Source: Candidatus Gastranaerophilales bacterium (GTDB lineage: Bacteria; Cyanobacteriota; Vampirovibrionia; Gastranaerophilales; Gastranaerophilaceae). Taken from it: a stretch of DNA of 64,000 nucleotides. Made by a program: the position numbers and the translations under genes. Numbering within the stretch: position 1 is the stretch's first letter; every line of letters begins with the position of its first letter. The notes under the pieces were generated by a model. That model was not told where the DNA came from. It worked only from the letters and a program-made list of their open reading frames with translations, and made no database searches. The stretch covers positions 57,321 to 121,320 of the forward strand of contig CALUQO010000002.1 in the NCBI GenBank assembly GCA_944322935.1, in the 5' to 3' direction. Positions 51,981-61,900 of this stretch are shown here, one piece after another.

Positions 51981-52937
51981 TTACTGCACAGACAATGTTT
52001 TTTCCTTGATTTCATCAAGATATTTTGTTGCAAAACAGCCCGCTATTGCTCCGTCTGCTGCAGCTGTTATTACCTGCCTTAACGGGGTGTTTCTTACATC
52101 ACCTATGGCATAAACCCCCTTAACGGAAGTCTGCATATACTCATCTGTTATTATAAATCCGGCTTCATCCTGCTTTAGCTGTGCATTAACATACTCAACA
52201 TTAGGAGCAAAACCGATGTAAGGGAACACTCCGTCAACATTAAGCTCCGTTTCTTCTCCTGTTTTAACATTTTTTACAACAAATGATTCCACACAGTCAT
52301 TGCCTTTTATTTCCACAGGTACAGTGTCATAGATAAATTCAACTTTGTCATTATTAAATGCACGCTGCTGAACGATTTTGTCAGCTCTTAAGGTATCTCG
52401 TCTGTGGATAATATAGACTTTTTGTGCAAATTTAGTTAAATAGCAGCCCTCTTCAACAGCAGCATTGCCCCCGCCAACAACAGCGACAACTTTGTCTTTA
52501 TAAAAAGCGCCGTCACATACTGCACAGTAGCTTACACCGCGGCCAGCGAATTCTTTTTCACCTTTAATGCCGAGTTTTTTAGCCTGAGCACCTGTTGCAA
52601 TGATTACAGTTTTTGCTTCAAAAACAGATTCTTTGGTTTCAATAATCTTTGTATCCGGCATGAGGTTTATTTTTTCAATTTCCTGCATAGGATATTTGTC
52701 GATATTGAACATATCGGCATGCTCTTCAAACTTTTCCATCATGTCGTATCCGCCGATTTTACCTAAAGCCGGATAGTTTTCCAATTCAAGATAATTTGAA
52801 GGCTGACCGCCGAACATTGAAATATCGATAACAGCTGTTTTAGCCTCACCTCGTGCTGCATAAATCGCAGCAGACAAACCGGCCGGGCCTCCTCCTAATA
52901 TAACAACATCGTATTGTAAAAGTTTTTTCTCACTCAT
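51981..52937 (-). CDS. trxB: Thioredoxin-disulfide reductase
   Basis: A 318-residue flavoprotein. FAD-binding VVILGGGPAGLSAAIYAAR (15-20 loop), redox CAVC at 138-141, NADPH-binding VVGGGNAAVEEGC and IIHRRDTLRAD, and the last block YAIGDVRNTPLRQVITAAAD. It reduces thioredoxin with NADPH and so supports Bcp and other thiol systems. The gene is downstream of a small secreted protein gene in the same direction (27 bases), but the two need not be linked. Length is normal. Confidence 0.96.
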   Translation of the reverse strand: MSEKKLLQYDVVILGGGPAGLSAAIYAARGEAKTAVIDISMFGGQPSNYLELENYPALGKIGGYDMMEKFEEHADMFNIDKYPMQEIEKINLMPDTKIIETKESVFEAKTVIIATGAQAKKLGIKGEKEFAGRGVSYCAVCDGAFYKDKVVAVVGGGNAAVEEGCYLTKFAQKVYIIHRRDTLRADKIVQQRAFNNDKVEFIYDTVPVEIKGNDCVESFVVKNVKTGEETELNVDGVFPYIGFAPNVEYVNAQLKQDEAGFIITDEYMQTSVKGVYAIGDVRNTPLRQVITAAADGAIAGCFATKYLDEIKEKTLSVQ

Positions 52938-52963
52938 TTGTTCATACTCTCTCTCAATTTAAA

Positions 52964-53485
52964 TTAATAACTGTTTGCTTTTGAATACAACAGGTCTAAT
53001 ATGTCCATGCCGCTTAGTTTTTCGGCGCTGATATTGTAAATAACGATATCTGTGCTGACTTTATCCCCGTTTTTATATTTTTCTATAACTATTTTATCAG
53101 TTCCATGAAAATTTTCACCACTCAATGTTAAAGTAGGTGTTTCAATCATTTTAGCATTATTCCCCTCTGTAACATGCGTAAAAGTTATTTGATTTCCTTT
53201 TACGTCCTCAACGGTTACGGAAGCTTCTGCTCCCGATACAGGGTTTGCTAATGTAATGACGTCACCTTGCTTGGATAAGTTCCAAAAATCCGTTGTAACT
53301 TCATTAAATATTTTTTTGTTGTTGCTGTATGTCATTGTGGATTTTATCTTCCATGTGCCGAAGAATCCTTTGGGCACCTGATTAGATAAAGACACTCCGG
53401 CTTTTAAAAGCATGGTTTCCTCCGCAGCCGGAGCGTACGGTGTAATGAGTATGAATATTAAAAATATCAACAGCAAATTTTTCAT
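52964..53485 (-). CDS. Secreted hypothetical protein
   Basis: A 173-residue protein with signal peptide MKNLLLIFLIFILITPYAP and cleavage near AAE. The mature part looks like a small beta-sandwich or lipocalin-like barrel: GFFGTWKIKSTMTYSNNKK, NLSKQGDVITLANPVSG, VTVEDVKGNQITFTH, TDKIVIEKYKNGDKV. The G-x-W near its start recalls lipocalins, but that is pattern only. It is divergent from tsaE. Confidence 0.72.
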   Translation of the reverse strand: MKNLLLIFLIFILITPYAPAAEETMLLKAGVSLSNQVPKGFFGTWKIKSTMTYSNNKKIFNEVTTDFWNLSKQGDVITLANPVSGAEASVTVEDVKGNQITFTHVTEGNNAKMIETPTLTLSGENFHGTDKIVIEKYKNGDKVSTDIVIYNISAEKLSGMDILDLLYSKANSY

Positions 53486-53543
53486 AATTTTATATATAAG
53501 AATGATTAAAAATATTTCAATATTTTTATGTTATTCTTTGTTT

Positions 53544-54017
53544 ATGGAAAAGATTTTTTCAATCACCGTAAATAACTTAGATGAAACCGATATTCTGGCA
53601 ATGAAATTTTCAAATGCGATTAGAAAACACGGTGCGTTTGTTTGTCTGTACGGTGATATCGGTTCCGGCAAAACTGCATTTACAAAGCTTGTTGCAAAAC
53701 ATCTTAACGTTAAAGAAAAGGTCACAAGCCCCAGTTTTGTAATCATTAACGAATATTTATCAGGTGACTTGCCGGTTTATCATTTTGATTTGTACCGTCT
53801 GGAAAAAGAAGGTGTAAAAACAATCATTGATGAACTTACAGAATATACAAAACCCGACGTACTAACAATGGTTGAATGGGCAGAGTTTTCTGATTGTGAA
53901 CTTCCTTTTGACAGAATAGAAATAAAAATTGAATACATAGATGAAAACACAAGAAAATTTGATTTTTATGCATTGGGTGATGAATATAAAAAAGCACTGG
54001 AAGGACTTAAACAGTGA
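53544..54017 (+). CDS. tsaE: tRNA t6A synthesis ATPase TsaE
   Basis: A 157-residue P-loop protein. Walker A YGDIGSGKTAFTK, then VTSPSFVIINEYL and VYHFDLYRLEKE, and LTMVEWAEF, all typical of TsaE (YjeE). It works with TsaB and TsaD to make N6-threonylcarbamoyladenosine at position 37 of tRNAs. The start is MEKIFSITVNN; the frame extends upstream across the divergent gene's signal peptide and is not coding there. No clear ribosome site is visible. It overlaps tsaB by four bases. Confidence 0.94.
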   Translation: MEKIFSITVNNLDETDILAMKFSNAIRKHGAFVCLYGDIGSGKTAFTKLVAKHLNVKEKVTSPSFVIINEYLSGDLPVYHFDLYRLEKEGVKTIIDELTEYTKPDVLTMVEWAEFSDCELPFDRIEIKIEYIDENTRKFDFYALGDEYKKALEGLKQ

Positions 54018-54688
54018 AAATTCTTACATTTGACACAAGTCTTGATAAAACTTATGTAACGTTGTCCGATAACAGCGTTTTTCTTGCAGATGAAATCATA
54101 GAAAATCATAATGAAAAATATCATTCGGCATTTTTAATTCCGACAATTGTTTCTATACTTAAAAATAATAAACTTACAATGCAAGATATAGATGTAATCG
54201 GCACAAACATTGGTCCCGGAAGTTTTACGGGAATAAGAGCCTGTGTAACCGTAGCCAGAGTTATGGCACAACAGCTTGATATCCCGCTTGTCGGAGTAAG
54301 TTCGCTGGAAATTCTATCAAAAATAAACAATTCACTGAAGAAAACAGTAGTAGTTCTAGATGCAAGAAAACAGCAGTTTTATACGGCAATTTATGAAAAC
54401 GGCAAAGAGGTTCAACAACCTAAACTGACACCAAAAGAAGATTTACTAAAATTAAGTTTTGAAAATTCCTGTGTAATATCAGATGAAGTTTCTCACGAGG
54501 TATTGAAGGAAATTTCAGTGGACACACAAATTTATACAAGAATAAATGCCGACCTTGGAAAATATTTGAATAATATTGTTTCGCAAAAAATTTCGGCTGC
54601 CCGAAAGGACGAATACCTCTGGGCAAAATTAAAACCTCTTTATTTACAGGCGCCGCCCGTGACAATATCTGCCAAGAATAAAAATTAA
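54014..54688 (+). CDS. tsaB: tRNA t6A synthesis protein TsaB
   Basis: A 224-residue protein starting at GTG in a GTGA overlap with the tsaE stop. Family marks: ILTFDTSLDKTYVTL, IGTNIGPGSFTGIRACVTVA and VGVSSLEILSK, as in YeaZ/TsaB, the inactive ASKHA partner of TsaD. It gives the tsaE-tsaB pair needed for t6A; tsaD itself is not in the window. The C-terminus is short, as in many anaerobes. Confidence 0.95.
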   Translation: MKILTFDTSLDKTYVTLSDNSVFLADEIIENHNEKYHSAFLIPTIVSILKNNKLTMQDIDVIGTNIGPGSFTGIRACVTVARVMAQQLDIPLVGVSSLEILSKINNSLKKTVVVLDARKQQFYTAIYENGKEVQQPKLTPKEDLLKLSFENSCVISDEVSHEVLKEISVDTQIYTRINADLGKYLNNIVSQKISAARKDEYLWAKLKPLYLQAPPVTISAKNKN

Positions 54689-54775
54689 TGCACCTAGTAT
54701 AAATATATGATTACAAACTTCGGATATTATTATTTAATAATAAATAATAATGTTAAATTCGGAGATTAGATTAGT

Positions 54776-55540
54776 ATGGATTTTACCTCGCTGATTGGCG
54801 TATTTTTCGGGATAGTATGTATCTTAATCGGACAGGCTTTAGAAGGCGGTAATATAGGACAGCTTTTGCAAATTACAGCTGCATTTATCGTATTCGGCGG
54901 TACTGGCGGTGCTGTAATTCTAAGTTTTTCTGTTGAAGATTTAAAAACAGCACTTGTATTATTAAAAGACGTTTTCTTTGGAGAAAAAATCAACTTTGAT
55001 GATTTAATTGCAGAAATCATAAAATTTGCAACAAAAGCGAGAAGAGAGGGCGCTATATCACTTGAGAAAGAGGCAAGAACTGCATCAGACAGCCTTATGG
55101 TACTGGGGCTTGAGGCGGTGGCTGACGGTACAGACCCTGCTCTTGTCAGACAGATGATGGAAACGCAGGTTTCTCTGCTTGAAGACAAAGTTGCAAGCGG
55201 TGCCAAGGTATGGGAATCCGCAGGCGGTTTTTCACCGACAATCGGTATCATCGGTGCTGTTTTGGGGTTGATTCAGGTAATGCAAAATCTTTCTGACCCG
55301 TCTAAGCTGGGTGCCGGTATTGCGGTTGCCTTCGTTGCCACAGTTTATGGTGTAGGTGCTGCTAACCTGATACTCATTCCTTTTTCCACAAAATTAAAAA
55401 CAAAGTTTAAAAAAGTATTTTTGAAAAAAGAAATGATTATTGAAGGCATTCTTTCAATACAGGCCGGTGAATCTCCTGCGTTGATTGAAAGAAAATTACA
55501 GGCATATATACTCGATAGCCACATGAGAGAAGAAGTATAA
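54776..55540 (+). CDS. motA: Flagellar stator protein MotA
   Basis: A 254-residue inner-membrane protein with four membrane segments (LIGVFFGIVCILIGQAL, LLQITAAFIVFGGTGGAVIL, FSPTIGIIGAVLGLIQVM, GAGIAVAFVATVYGVGAANL). The proline-containing FSPTIGIIGAVLG and the cytoplasmic charged loop with KARREGAISLEKEAR are MotA marks. With MotB it forms the proton-driven stator that turns the flagellum. Four bases separate it from motB. No other flagellar genes are in the window. Confidence 0.95.
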   Translation: MDFTSLIGVFFGIVCILIGQALEGGNIGQLLQITAAFIVFGGTGGAVILSFSVEDLKTALVLLKDVFFGEKINFDDLIAEIIKFATKARREGAISLEKEARTASDSLMVLGLEAVADGTDPALVRQMMETQVSLLEDKVASGAKVWESAGGFSPTIGIIGAVLGLIQVMQNLSDPSKLGAGIAVAFVATVYGVGAANLILIPFSTKLKTKFKKVFLKKEMIIEGILSIQAGESPALIERKLQAYILDSHMREEV

Positions 55541-55544
55541 AACA

Positions 55545-56519
55545 ATGGCAAGAAAAAAGAAACCCGAAGATCACGAAAATTTAGAGCGCTGGCTAGTTTC
55601 TTATGCGGATTTTATGACGCTTCTTTTTGCCACGTTTGTTGTTTTGTACGCTTTGTCTCAAATAAATGTTAACGAATTCAAAAAAATTGAAGAATCAATA
55701 AGAAAAGCATTTTCCGTTCAATCAATACTTGACGGAGGCAGCGGTGTAATGTCACAGGGGGAAACAGTTTTAGATGCCAGCTCTGCGGCAGATTCTGTTA
55801 TAGACTCGTTAATGCTTGAATTTATCAGCCAAAAATACGAACAGGAATCTTACGAACAAATAAAAAAAGAAGTTGATAATCTTAATAAATCTGGAGAACT
55901 CAGCGGTGTAACCGCCAAAATAGATGAGCGCGGTCTTGTTATAGTCGTTTCGGACAAGGATTTGTTATTTAAATCAGGTTCTGCAGAATTGACGGATGAA
56001 GCAAAAAAAATACTTGAAAAGGTAGGAAAACTAATTGTTGAAAAATTTGCCATGCATATAATAAAAGTCGAAGGTCACACGGACAACATGCCGATATCAG
56101 GCGGGCGTTATCCGTCAAACTGGGAATTATCGTCAGCAAGAGCATCAGCAATAGTTAGATTTTTGATTGATCGCTTTAAAATTCTTCCCAATCTTATGGC
56201 TGCTGTCGGATACGCAGAAACAAGACCCGCTGAAAAAGGCACTGACGCTTCTGCTTTAGCAAAAAACAGAAGGGTTGAAATAGTTGTGCAGAGAAATCAG
56301 TTTAAAAATCTCGACCATTTTCAGAATTCTTACTTAAAAATGGATAAACTGGAACAGCAGAGAAGACGTAACGAACAAATAAGAATTATAAAAGAAATTG
56401 ATAACACAGAATTTGAATCTCTCGGGGAAGATGTTAGAAACAACAACCTGCTTGAGACAACCGGTACCTCATTCCTTGAAGAATCAAAAAGACTTGAAGA
56501 GTTATCAACTCCGGATTAA
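55545..56519 (+). CDS. motB: Flagellar stator protein MotB
   Basis: A 324-residue partner of MotA. The single membrane helix carries the proton-binding aspartate in WLVSYADFMTLLFATFVVLY. A plug and linker follow, then the OmpA-like peptidoglycan-binding domain (~150-265) with LLFKSGSAELTDEAKKIL and IIKVEGHTDNMPISGG, SNWELSSARASAIVRFL and NRRVEIVV. It anchors the stator to the cell wall. The last ~50 residues are a charged extension. Directly downstream of motA. Confidence 0.95.
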   Translation: MARKKKPEDHENLERWLVSYADFMTLLFATFVVLYALSQINVNEFKKIEESIRKAFSVQSILDGGSGVMSQGETVLDASSAADSVIDSLMLEFISQKYEQESYEQIKKEVDNLNKSGELSGVTAKIDERGLVIVVSDKDLLFKSGSAELTDEAKKILEKVGKLIVEKFAMHIIKVEGHTDNMPISGGRYPSNWELSSARASAIVRFLIDRFKILPNLMAAVGYAETRPAEKGTDASALAKNRRVEIVVQRNQFKNLDHFQNSYLKMDKLEQQRRRNEQIRIIKEIDNTEFESLGEDVRNNNLLETTGTSFLEESKRLEELSTPD

Positions 56520-56593
56520 TTTTTGAAATTTCATGTTTGTTATATAATTATTATAAAGTCTGGTAATATTAAGGGCAGAAAAGGGATAACTTA

Positions 56594-57847
56594 TTGCAGA
56601 ATATTAAACTTACTAGATATATAATAATATCCCTGATTTTGGGTATAATAGTCGGAATATTATTTCCTGCATTTGCAGTAAAATTATCACCACTGGCCAT
56701 GATGTTTTTGAACATGGTCAAAATGATTATAGCTCCGTTGCTTTTTGCAACGCTGGTTATAGGAATTGCAGGGCACGGTGATATAAAAAGCCTTGGCAAA
56801 ATCGGTATAAAAACAATTGTTTATTTTGAAGTTGTTACTATAGCCGCTTTAATAATAGGTTTAGGCGTAGGACATATTACCCAGCCGGGTGCGGGAATAG
56901 ATAATTTAACAACAAATGTTTCTTCAACATACATGGACGCGGTCACTGCTATGGGGCATACTACGCATTCTTCTTTAAGAGATCTTGTTGTAAATATATT
57001 TCCTTCCAGTGTAGTTAAATCAATGGCCGAGGGAAACCTGCTGCAAATTGTTGTGTTTAGTTTGTTTTTTGCGCTGGCAATATGCGCGGTCGGGCAAAAA
57101 GCTAAACCAATGATGGATTTGCTTAATTCATTATCTGAAATCATGTTTAAATTCACTGAATATGTCATGTGGTTTGCACCTGTCGGCGTTTTTGCCGCAA
57201 TTGCCAGCACAATCGGAAGCAGCGGTATAGGAATTCTTAAAAATTACGTAAAAATAGTATTTTCACTTTATTTCGCGCTTATTCTGTTTTTAATATTTAT
57301 AATTATTTTTGTTTGTAAAATAGTAAAAATACCGGTAAGCGGATTGATAAGAGTGCTAAAAGATCCGGCTTTGCTTGCTTTTTCAACAGCAAGCTCCGAA
57401 GCAGCGCTGCCCAAAGCAATGGAACAAATGGAACGATTTGGAGTTCCTAAAAATATTGTCGGTTTTGTCATGCCTACAGGGTATACTTTTAACCTTGACG
57501 GCAGCACTTTGTACCTGTCAATGGCGGTACTGTTTGCAACACAGCTTGTAGGTATAGACCTTTCTTTGCAGCATCAACTGATAATAATGTTTGCTCTTAT
57601 GTTTACAAGCAAGGGCGTTGCCGGTGTTCCGAGAGCTGCACTTGTCGTGCTTGCAGGAACATTATCAAGCCTTAACTATCCCTTGATTGGTGTGGCAATT
57701 CTTTTGGGAATAGATCAGATACTTGATATGGGAAGAACAACGGTAAACCTTGTAGGCAACTGTATTGCAACAATTTTTATTGCAAGATGGGAAAATGAGT
57801 TTGATTACGAAAAAATGAAAGAATATCTTAAATCAAAAGATATATAA
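56594..57847 (+). CDS. Dicarboxylate/glutamate:cation symporter (DAACS family)
   Basis: A 417-residue membrane transporter starting at TTG with AAGGGA nine bases upstream. Eight membrane helices plus re-entrant loops fit the GltP/DctA fold. Seen: FSTASSEAALPKAMEQMERF (the serine-rich hairpin), GYTFNLDGSTLYLSMAVLF (the NMDGT-like motif as NLDGS), and DQILDMGRTTVNLVGNCIAT with the substrate-binding Asp/Arg. It takes up C4-dicarboxylates or acidic amino acids with protons or sodium. Substrate not fixed by sequence. Confidence 0.93.
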   Translation: MQNIKLTRYIIISLILGIIVGILFPAFAVKLSPLAMMFLNMVKMIIAPLLFATLVIGIAGHGDIKSLGKIGIKTIVYFEVVTIAALIIGLGVGHITQPGAGIDNLTTNVSSTYMDAVTAMGHTTHSSLRDLVVNIFPSSVVKSMAEGNLLQIVVFSLFFALAICAVGQKAKPMMDLLNSLSEIMFKFTEYVMWFAPVGVFAAIASTIGSSGIGILKNYVKIVFSLYFALILFLIFIIIFVCKIVKIPVSGLIRVLKDPALLAFSTASSEAALPKAMEQMERFGVPKNIVGFVMPTGYTFNLDGSTLYLSMAVLFATQLVGIDLSLQHQLIIMFALMFTSKGVAGVPRAALVVLAGTLSSLNYPLIGVAILLGIDQILDMGRTTVNLVGNCIATIFIARWENEFDYEKMKEYLKSKDI

Positions 57848-57903
57848 ATTCTTCTGTTTGTTATATAATATACGTGTAAAGACAAATATGATTGGTGGGT
57901 CGT

Positions 57904-58857
57904 ATGCTTCAAATTTTCAAAACGCAAGAAGATAAAACCTTAAAAGAACTTACGATTGAAGAATTTGAAAAGGGCTCGTGGTTTAATCTTATAAAACCTA
58001 CTGCGGACGAGATAAAAGATGTCGCTAATGCCTTGAATATAGAAGCTGATTTTTTAAGAGACTCACTGGACTCTGAAGAAAGATCCCGTATTGAGCTTGA
58101 TGATGATAAGCTTTTAATAATCACAAATGTTCCGATAATGGAGGACGAAAACAGCTTTGATACGTTGCCTCTTGGTGTTATTATGACTCCGAATAATATT
58201 GTTACCGTATCATTAAAAGAAAACAGGATTATTTCATTTTTTAATCAAGATACCTCAAAGCTTTTTAATACGGCGGACAGAACAAGATTTTTGTTTCAGA
58301 TTCTGTTTCGTTCAACAAAATTTTATTTAAGATATCTGGAACACATCAATCGTCATACGGATAAGATAGAAATTGATTTAAAAAGAACAATGAAAAATAA
58401 AGCATTGTTTCAGCTTCTTGATGTGCAAAAATCACTTGTTTATTTTACAACGGCTCTTAAAGACAACGGAAGGGTACTGGAAAAATTAAGTCGTTTCAAA
58501 AAATTTCCGGGGTTTTCAAACTTTATGGAATACAACGAAGAAATTGAAGACCTGATGGAAGATGTTATCATTGAAAATAAACAGGCTGTTGAAATGGTAG
58601 AAATGCACAGAAATATTCTTGAAAGTATGATGGATGCATTTGCTTCTATTATTTCAAACAACTTAAACATTGTGATGAAGTTTTTAACTTCAGTAACAAT
58701 TATTCTGGCAATACCAACAATGGTGGCCAGCTTTTGGGGAATGAACGTAAATGTTCCGATGGCGCATATGAATTATGCGTTTTTGGGTATACTGCTCTTT
58801 TCACTTGTCCTTGCCGGTATTATAGCAATAATACTTGCTCGTAAGGGATTGTTTTAA
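57904..58857 (+). CDS. CorA-family divalent metal ion channel
   Basis: A 317-residue protein. The start at 57904 (MLQIFKTQED) has GGTGGG just upstream; a TTG at 57892 is a less likely start. The cytoplasmic funnel domain is followed by two C-terminal membrane helices with the signature WGMNVNVP (the GMN selectivity motif). A charged cytoplasmic end FARKGLF-like closes it. CorA proteins form pentamers that admit Mg2+, some Co2+ or Ni2+. Single gene. Confidence 0.93.
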   Translation: MLQIFKTQEDKTLKELTIEEFEKGSWFNLIKPTADEIKDVANALNIEADFLRDSLDSEERSRIELDDDKLLIITNVPIMEDENSFDTLPLGVIMTPNNIVTVSLKENRIISFFNQDTSKLFNTADRTRFLFQILFRSTKFYLRYLEHINRHTDKIEIDLKRTMKNKALFQLLDVQKSLVYFTTALKDNGRVLEKLSRFKKFPGFSNFMEYNEEIEDLMEDVIIENKQAVEMVEMHRNILESMMDAFASIISNNLNIVMKFLTSVTIILAIPTMVASFWGMNVNVPMAHMNYAFLGILLFSLVLAGIIAIILARKGLF

Positions 58858-58869
58858 TTAACTAAAATT

Positions 58870-58905
58870 AAATTTTAAGATATTGTAACAATATCAAAAT
58901 TTTTA
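58870..58905. terminator. Possible bidirectional terminator
   Basis: GATATTG, loop TAA, CAATATC, flanked by AAATTTT and AAAATTTTT. AT-rich but palindromic, after corA-like gene. Confidence 0.5.
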
Positions 58906-58975
58906 GACCATGATTAGCAAAAATATTTTTGTTTAATCTTAATATAAATAGTCATTCTGTTTGTGAGGTATAATT

Positions 58976-61900
58976 GTGAAGATTCAATCTTTGAATGCAA
59001 CTAATCCGGTAAAAAAAACATCTAATCCAAATTTTTCTGGACATGTATTAACAAAAGATGCTTATGGTAATGATGTATACAAATTTTTCACCCCGAATGC
59101 CGCTCCGGGCGTAAAACTTGAATATGTCATTATGACGCATGACAAAGACGGCAATTACAGCATTCACAAGGACGCGGAAAAAACAAAAAAAATAGTGGAT
59201 ATGCCAAGCGGTTTTGAAAGCCTAAAAATCTATGCTGACGATTTAAACCTCACTAAAGATTCGGCTCTTGGCTACAAAATTTTGTATCCTCACGGAATAT
59301 TCTTTAAAGATAACAGCATGACAGGCGACAAAGGTTACACTATAGCTGTTCCGCTTAACAGAACAAACCCGTCCAGACCTAAAGTTATGGAACATATTTT
59401 TGTTGATTCTTTCAATGTTCCAAAGCAGGATGGAATCCACGCTAAAAGAAATCATTTTAACGTACTTGGCGGTACTATTAACAGCGTAAACGAACGTATT
59501 TCTCAACTTGCAGAATCCGGATTTACCGATGTATTAGGCAACCCGGTAACAGGGCAGGATAATAAATCCAGTCAGGGATATTGGACAACTAACCCCTATC
59601 AGGTGACAAACAACCTCGGGGATATAAAAGATTTAAAAAATTTATTGGTTAACGCATTCCGTAATGACATAAGATGGACAATGGACGGAGCATTTGTAAA
59701 CGAAGGTATTGAGGGAATTCACATAAAAGATATCATGAACTGGCGCTATGAAAGCCCGTTTATTCATTTCTTTGAAACCAAAGATCTTGACAACCTTGCT
59801 CCAAGATTCGGTGTACTGTCTAAAAATCCGGCTGTAAATGAACATACTCACATTCAAATTGTTAACGGCCCGTACAAAATAGTGTTTGAAAAAGCCGGCG
59901 ATAAATATATAGAAAAAGAAATAAAAAGATCACCCGTTGACCACTCAAAACCTACCTACATTCAAATATTTGATGACAGGTTAGCTTCCGAAAGACAAAT
60001 GTCAGGAAACTTTATATTTGATGTGTACGACAATAAAGACACCGGAGACAGCCACGAAATAACAAACTATAGAGACTCTGTTCAAACATACCACGCAAGA
60101 GTAACTCCAAGAGAAGTTGCTGATAACTACGCAAAATATAAAGAAGCTAAACGCTATAATAAAAATGCAGAATTCAAAGATTCTTTAACAAAATGGAATG
60201 GCTTTGAGCTTGTTGAATCAAATAAAGACGGCGGAATTTCCCTATGGGTCGGCAACAGTGATATTTCCAAAAAACGTTTTATAATGCCGGAATCTTCAGT
60301 TTATTCCCAGGATTTACCGGAAGCACAAAAACAAATTGCCGGAGTTGCTCCTTTTCAGGTACAGGATGATACCGTACAAATCGGTAAATTCTGGACAGAA
60401 CAGGTGGAAAAATGGCTAACGGAAACCATTGCAAAAGAACTCGGCGATAAAGTTGCGGATGAAATGTCTTACGAACAGGCTATAAATGCACTTGTAAAAG
60501 AAGGAAAACTCCCGGAAAGTGCAAAAATTGTACTGGCAAAAGAAGACGGTGTTTCTCCTCTTCAAAATATTTTAACGGAAGATATATTTGGCACTGAAAA
60601 GAATTACCGTCTTAAACCTGTGAAAATGCCTGAATCAATAGAAGACGGTATGATGTCATACCCGTTAGAGGCTATTGAGTTTTCACCCGACCTTGTAAGT
60701 GTATTTGCTTACCCTTATATCAAAAACCTTGCAGTAACGGAAGATACTATCGGCAAATCCCGCTATGATTTGTATAAAATGGGTGATGAATACTACGACA
60801 AAATACCTGAAAAATATAGAGAAACATATAAAGAAGCAGATAAATTATTTGCCGAAAATTACAGCAGCGAAGCTTTGTTAATTGTCAAAAAATTAGAAGC
60901 TAAATTAAATCAAAAAATTAATAAACAAAAAGGCAACAGAGCCGAAAGAAAATTCCTTGATGAACATAATAAGCTGACTGATGAAGGAAAGAAAATTTAT
61001 TCTTTGATTGCATCTGATATAGCAAAATTTCTGACAGTATCCGTACTGGCACCTGATGTTAAACCGCAATACACTGACAATATGCTTTCTTACGACACAA
61101 AAGAGTTAAACAAAGTTGACCTGAACTCTTTAAATTTGCAGTACGAAGTTTCACCTGAAGATACAGCAAAAAGATTAATGCAAAAAATAAAAAAAGACAT
61201 CGGCAGCATACCGCAGGATAAATATGACACATTCATAAACAGTCTTGCGGAAAGAGTTGAACATATTAATACCGAATCTTTTGATGTTGCAAAACTTATA
61301 ATCGAAAAAACAGAATCAGGATTAAACTGGAGAATCGATGCCTCAAAAGATGTAGGATACGTGGATTATGATGACGCTGATGACGGAACATTAAATAAAA
61401 GACATAATGAAATTGAAATAGAAAAATTCTGGAATAAGTTTAACAGCGGTGTTAACCAGTACAATCCAAATGCATTTAAAATTTTGGAACTGACCGACCT
61501 CGGCGCCGGCGTTGTGTCGGGTTTCACCAGCAGAACCAAGGCTGACACAACTTCTGAATACGAATTTTTGTATTCTTCAATACCTGCATTCTTTGGGCAG
61601 GATGATACAGGTGCACACATTGATGATCTTGCAAATACAATGGAAGACCTGCTTTATACTCATAATAACAAAGTCGGATTTTTTGATACCGGTACAATGG
61701 ATTTAATCAACTATGCACACAGATTTGTCGGCAACCATGACAAACCTAGAATCTTACATTTGATGTCTACTGATGTAAAAAGAGTCGGCAACAAAAATGT
61801 ACAATCAAAACGTAATGAAGAATCAAGAGATGTAATCCGCTACAGAGGATTTAAAAATTCATCCGAGTTCCAGCATCTTTCACAATCATTACAAGATGCA

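Noticed and set aside
54776..56519. motA-motB as ExbB-ExbD or TolQ-TolR
   Set aside because: MotB has the OmpA-like peptidoglycan domain and MotA has four helices with the family loop; ExbD/TolR lack that domain.
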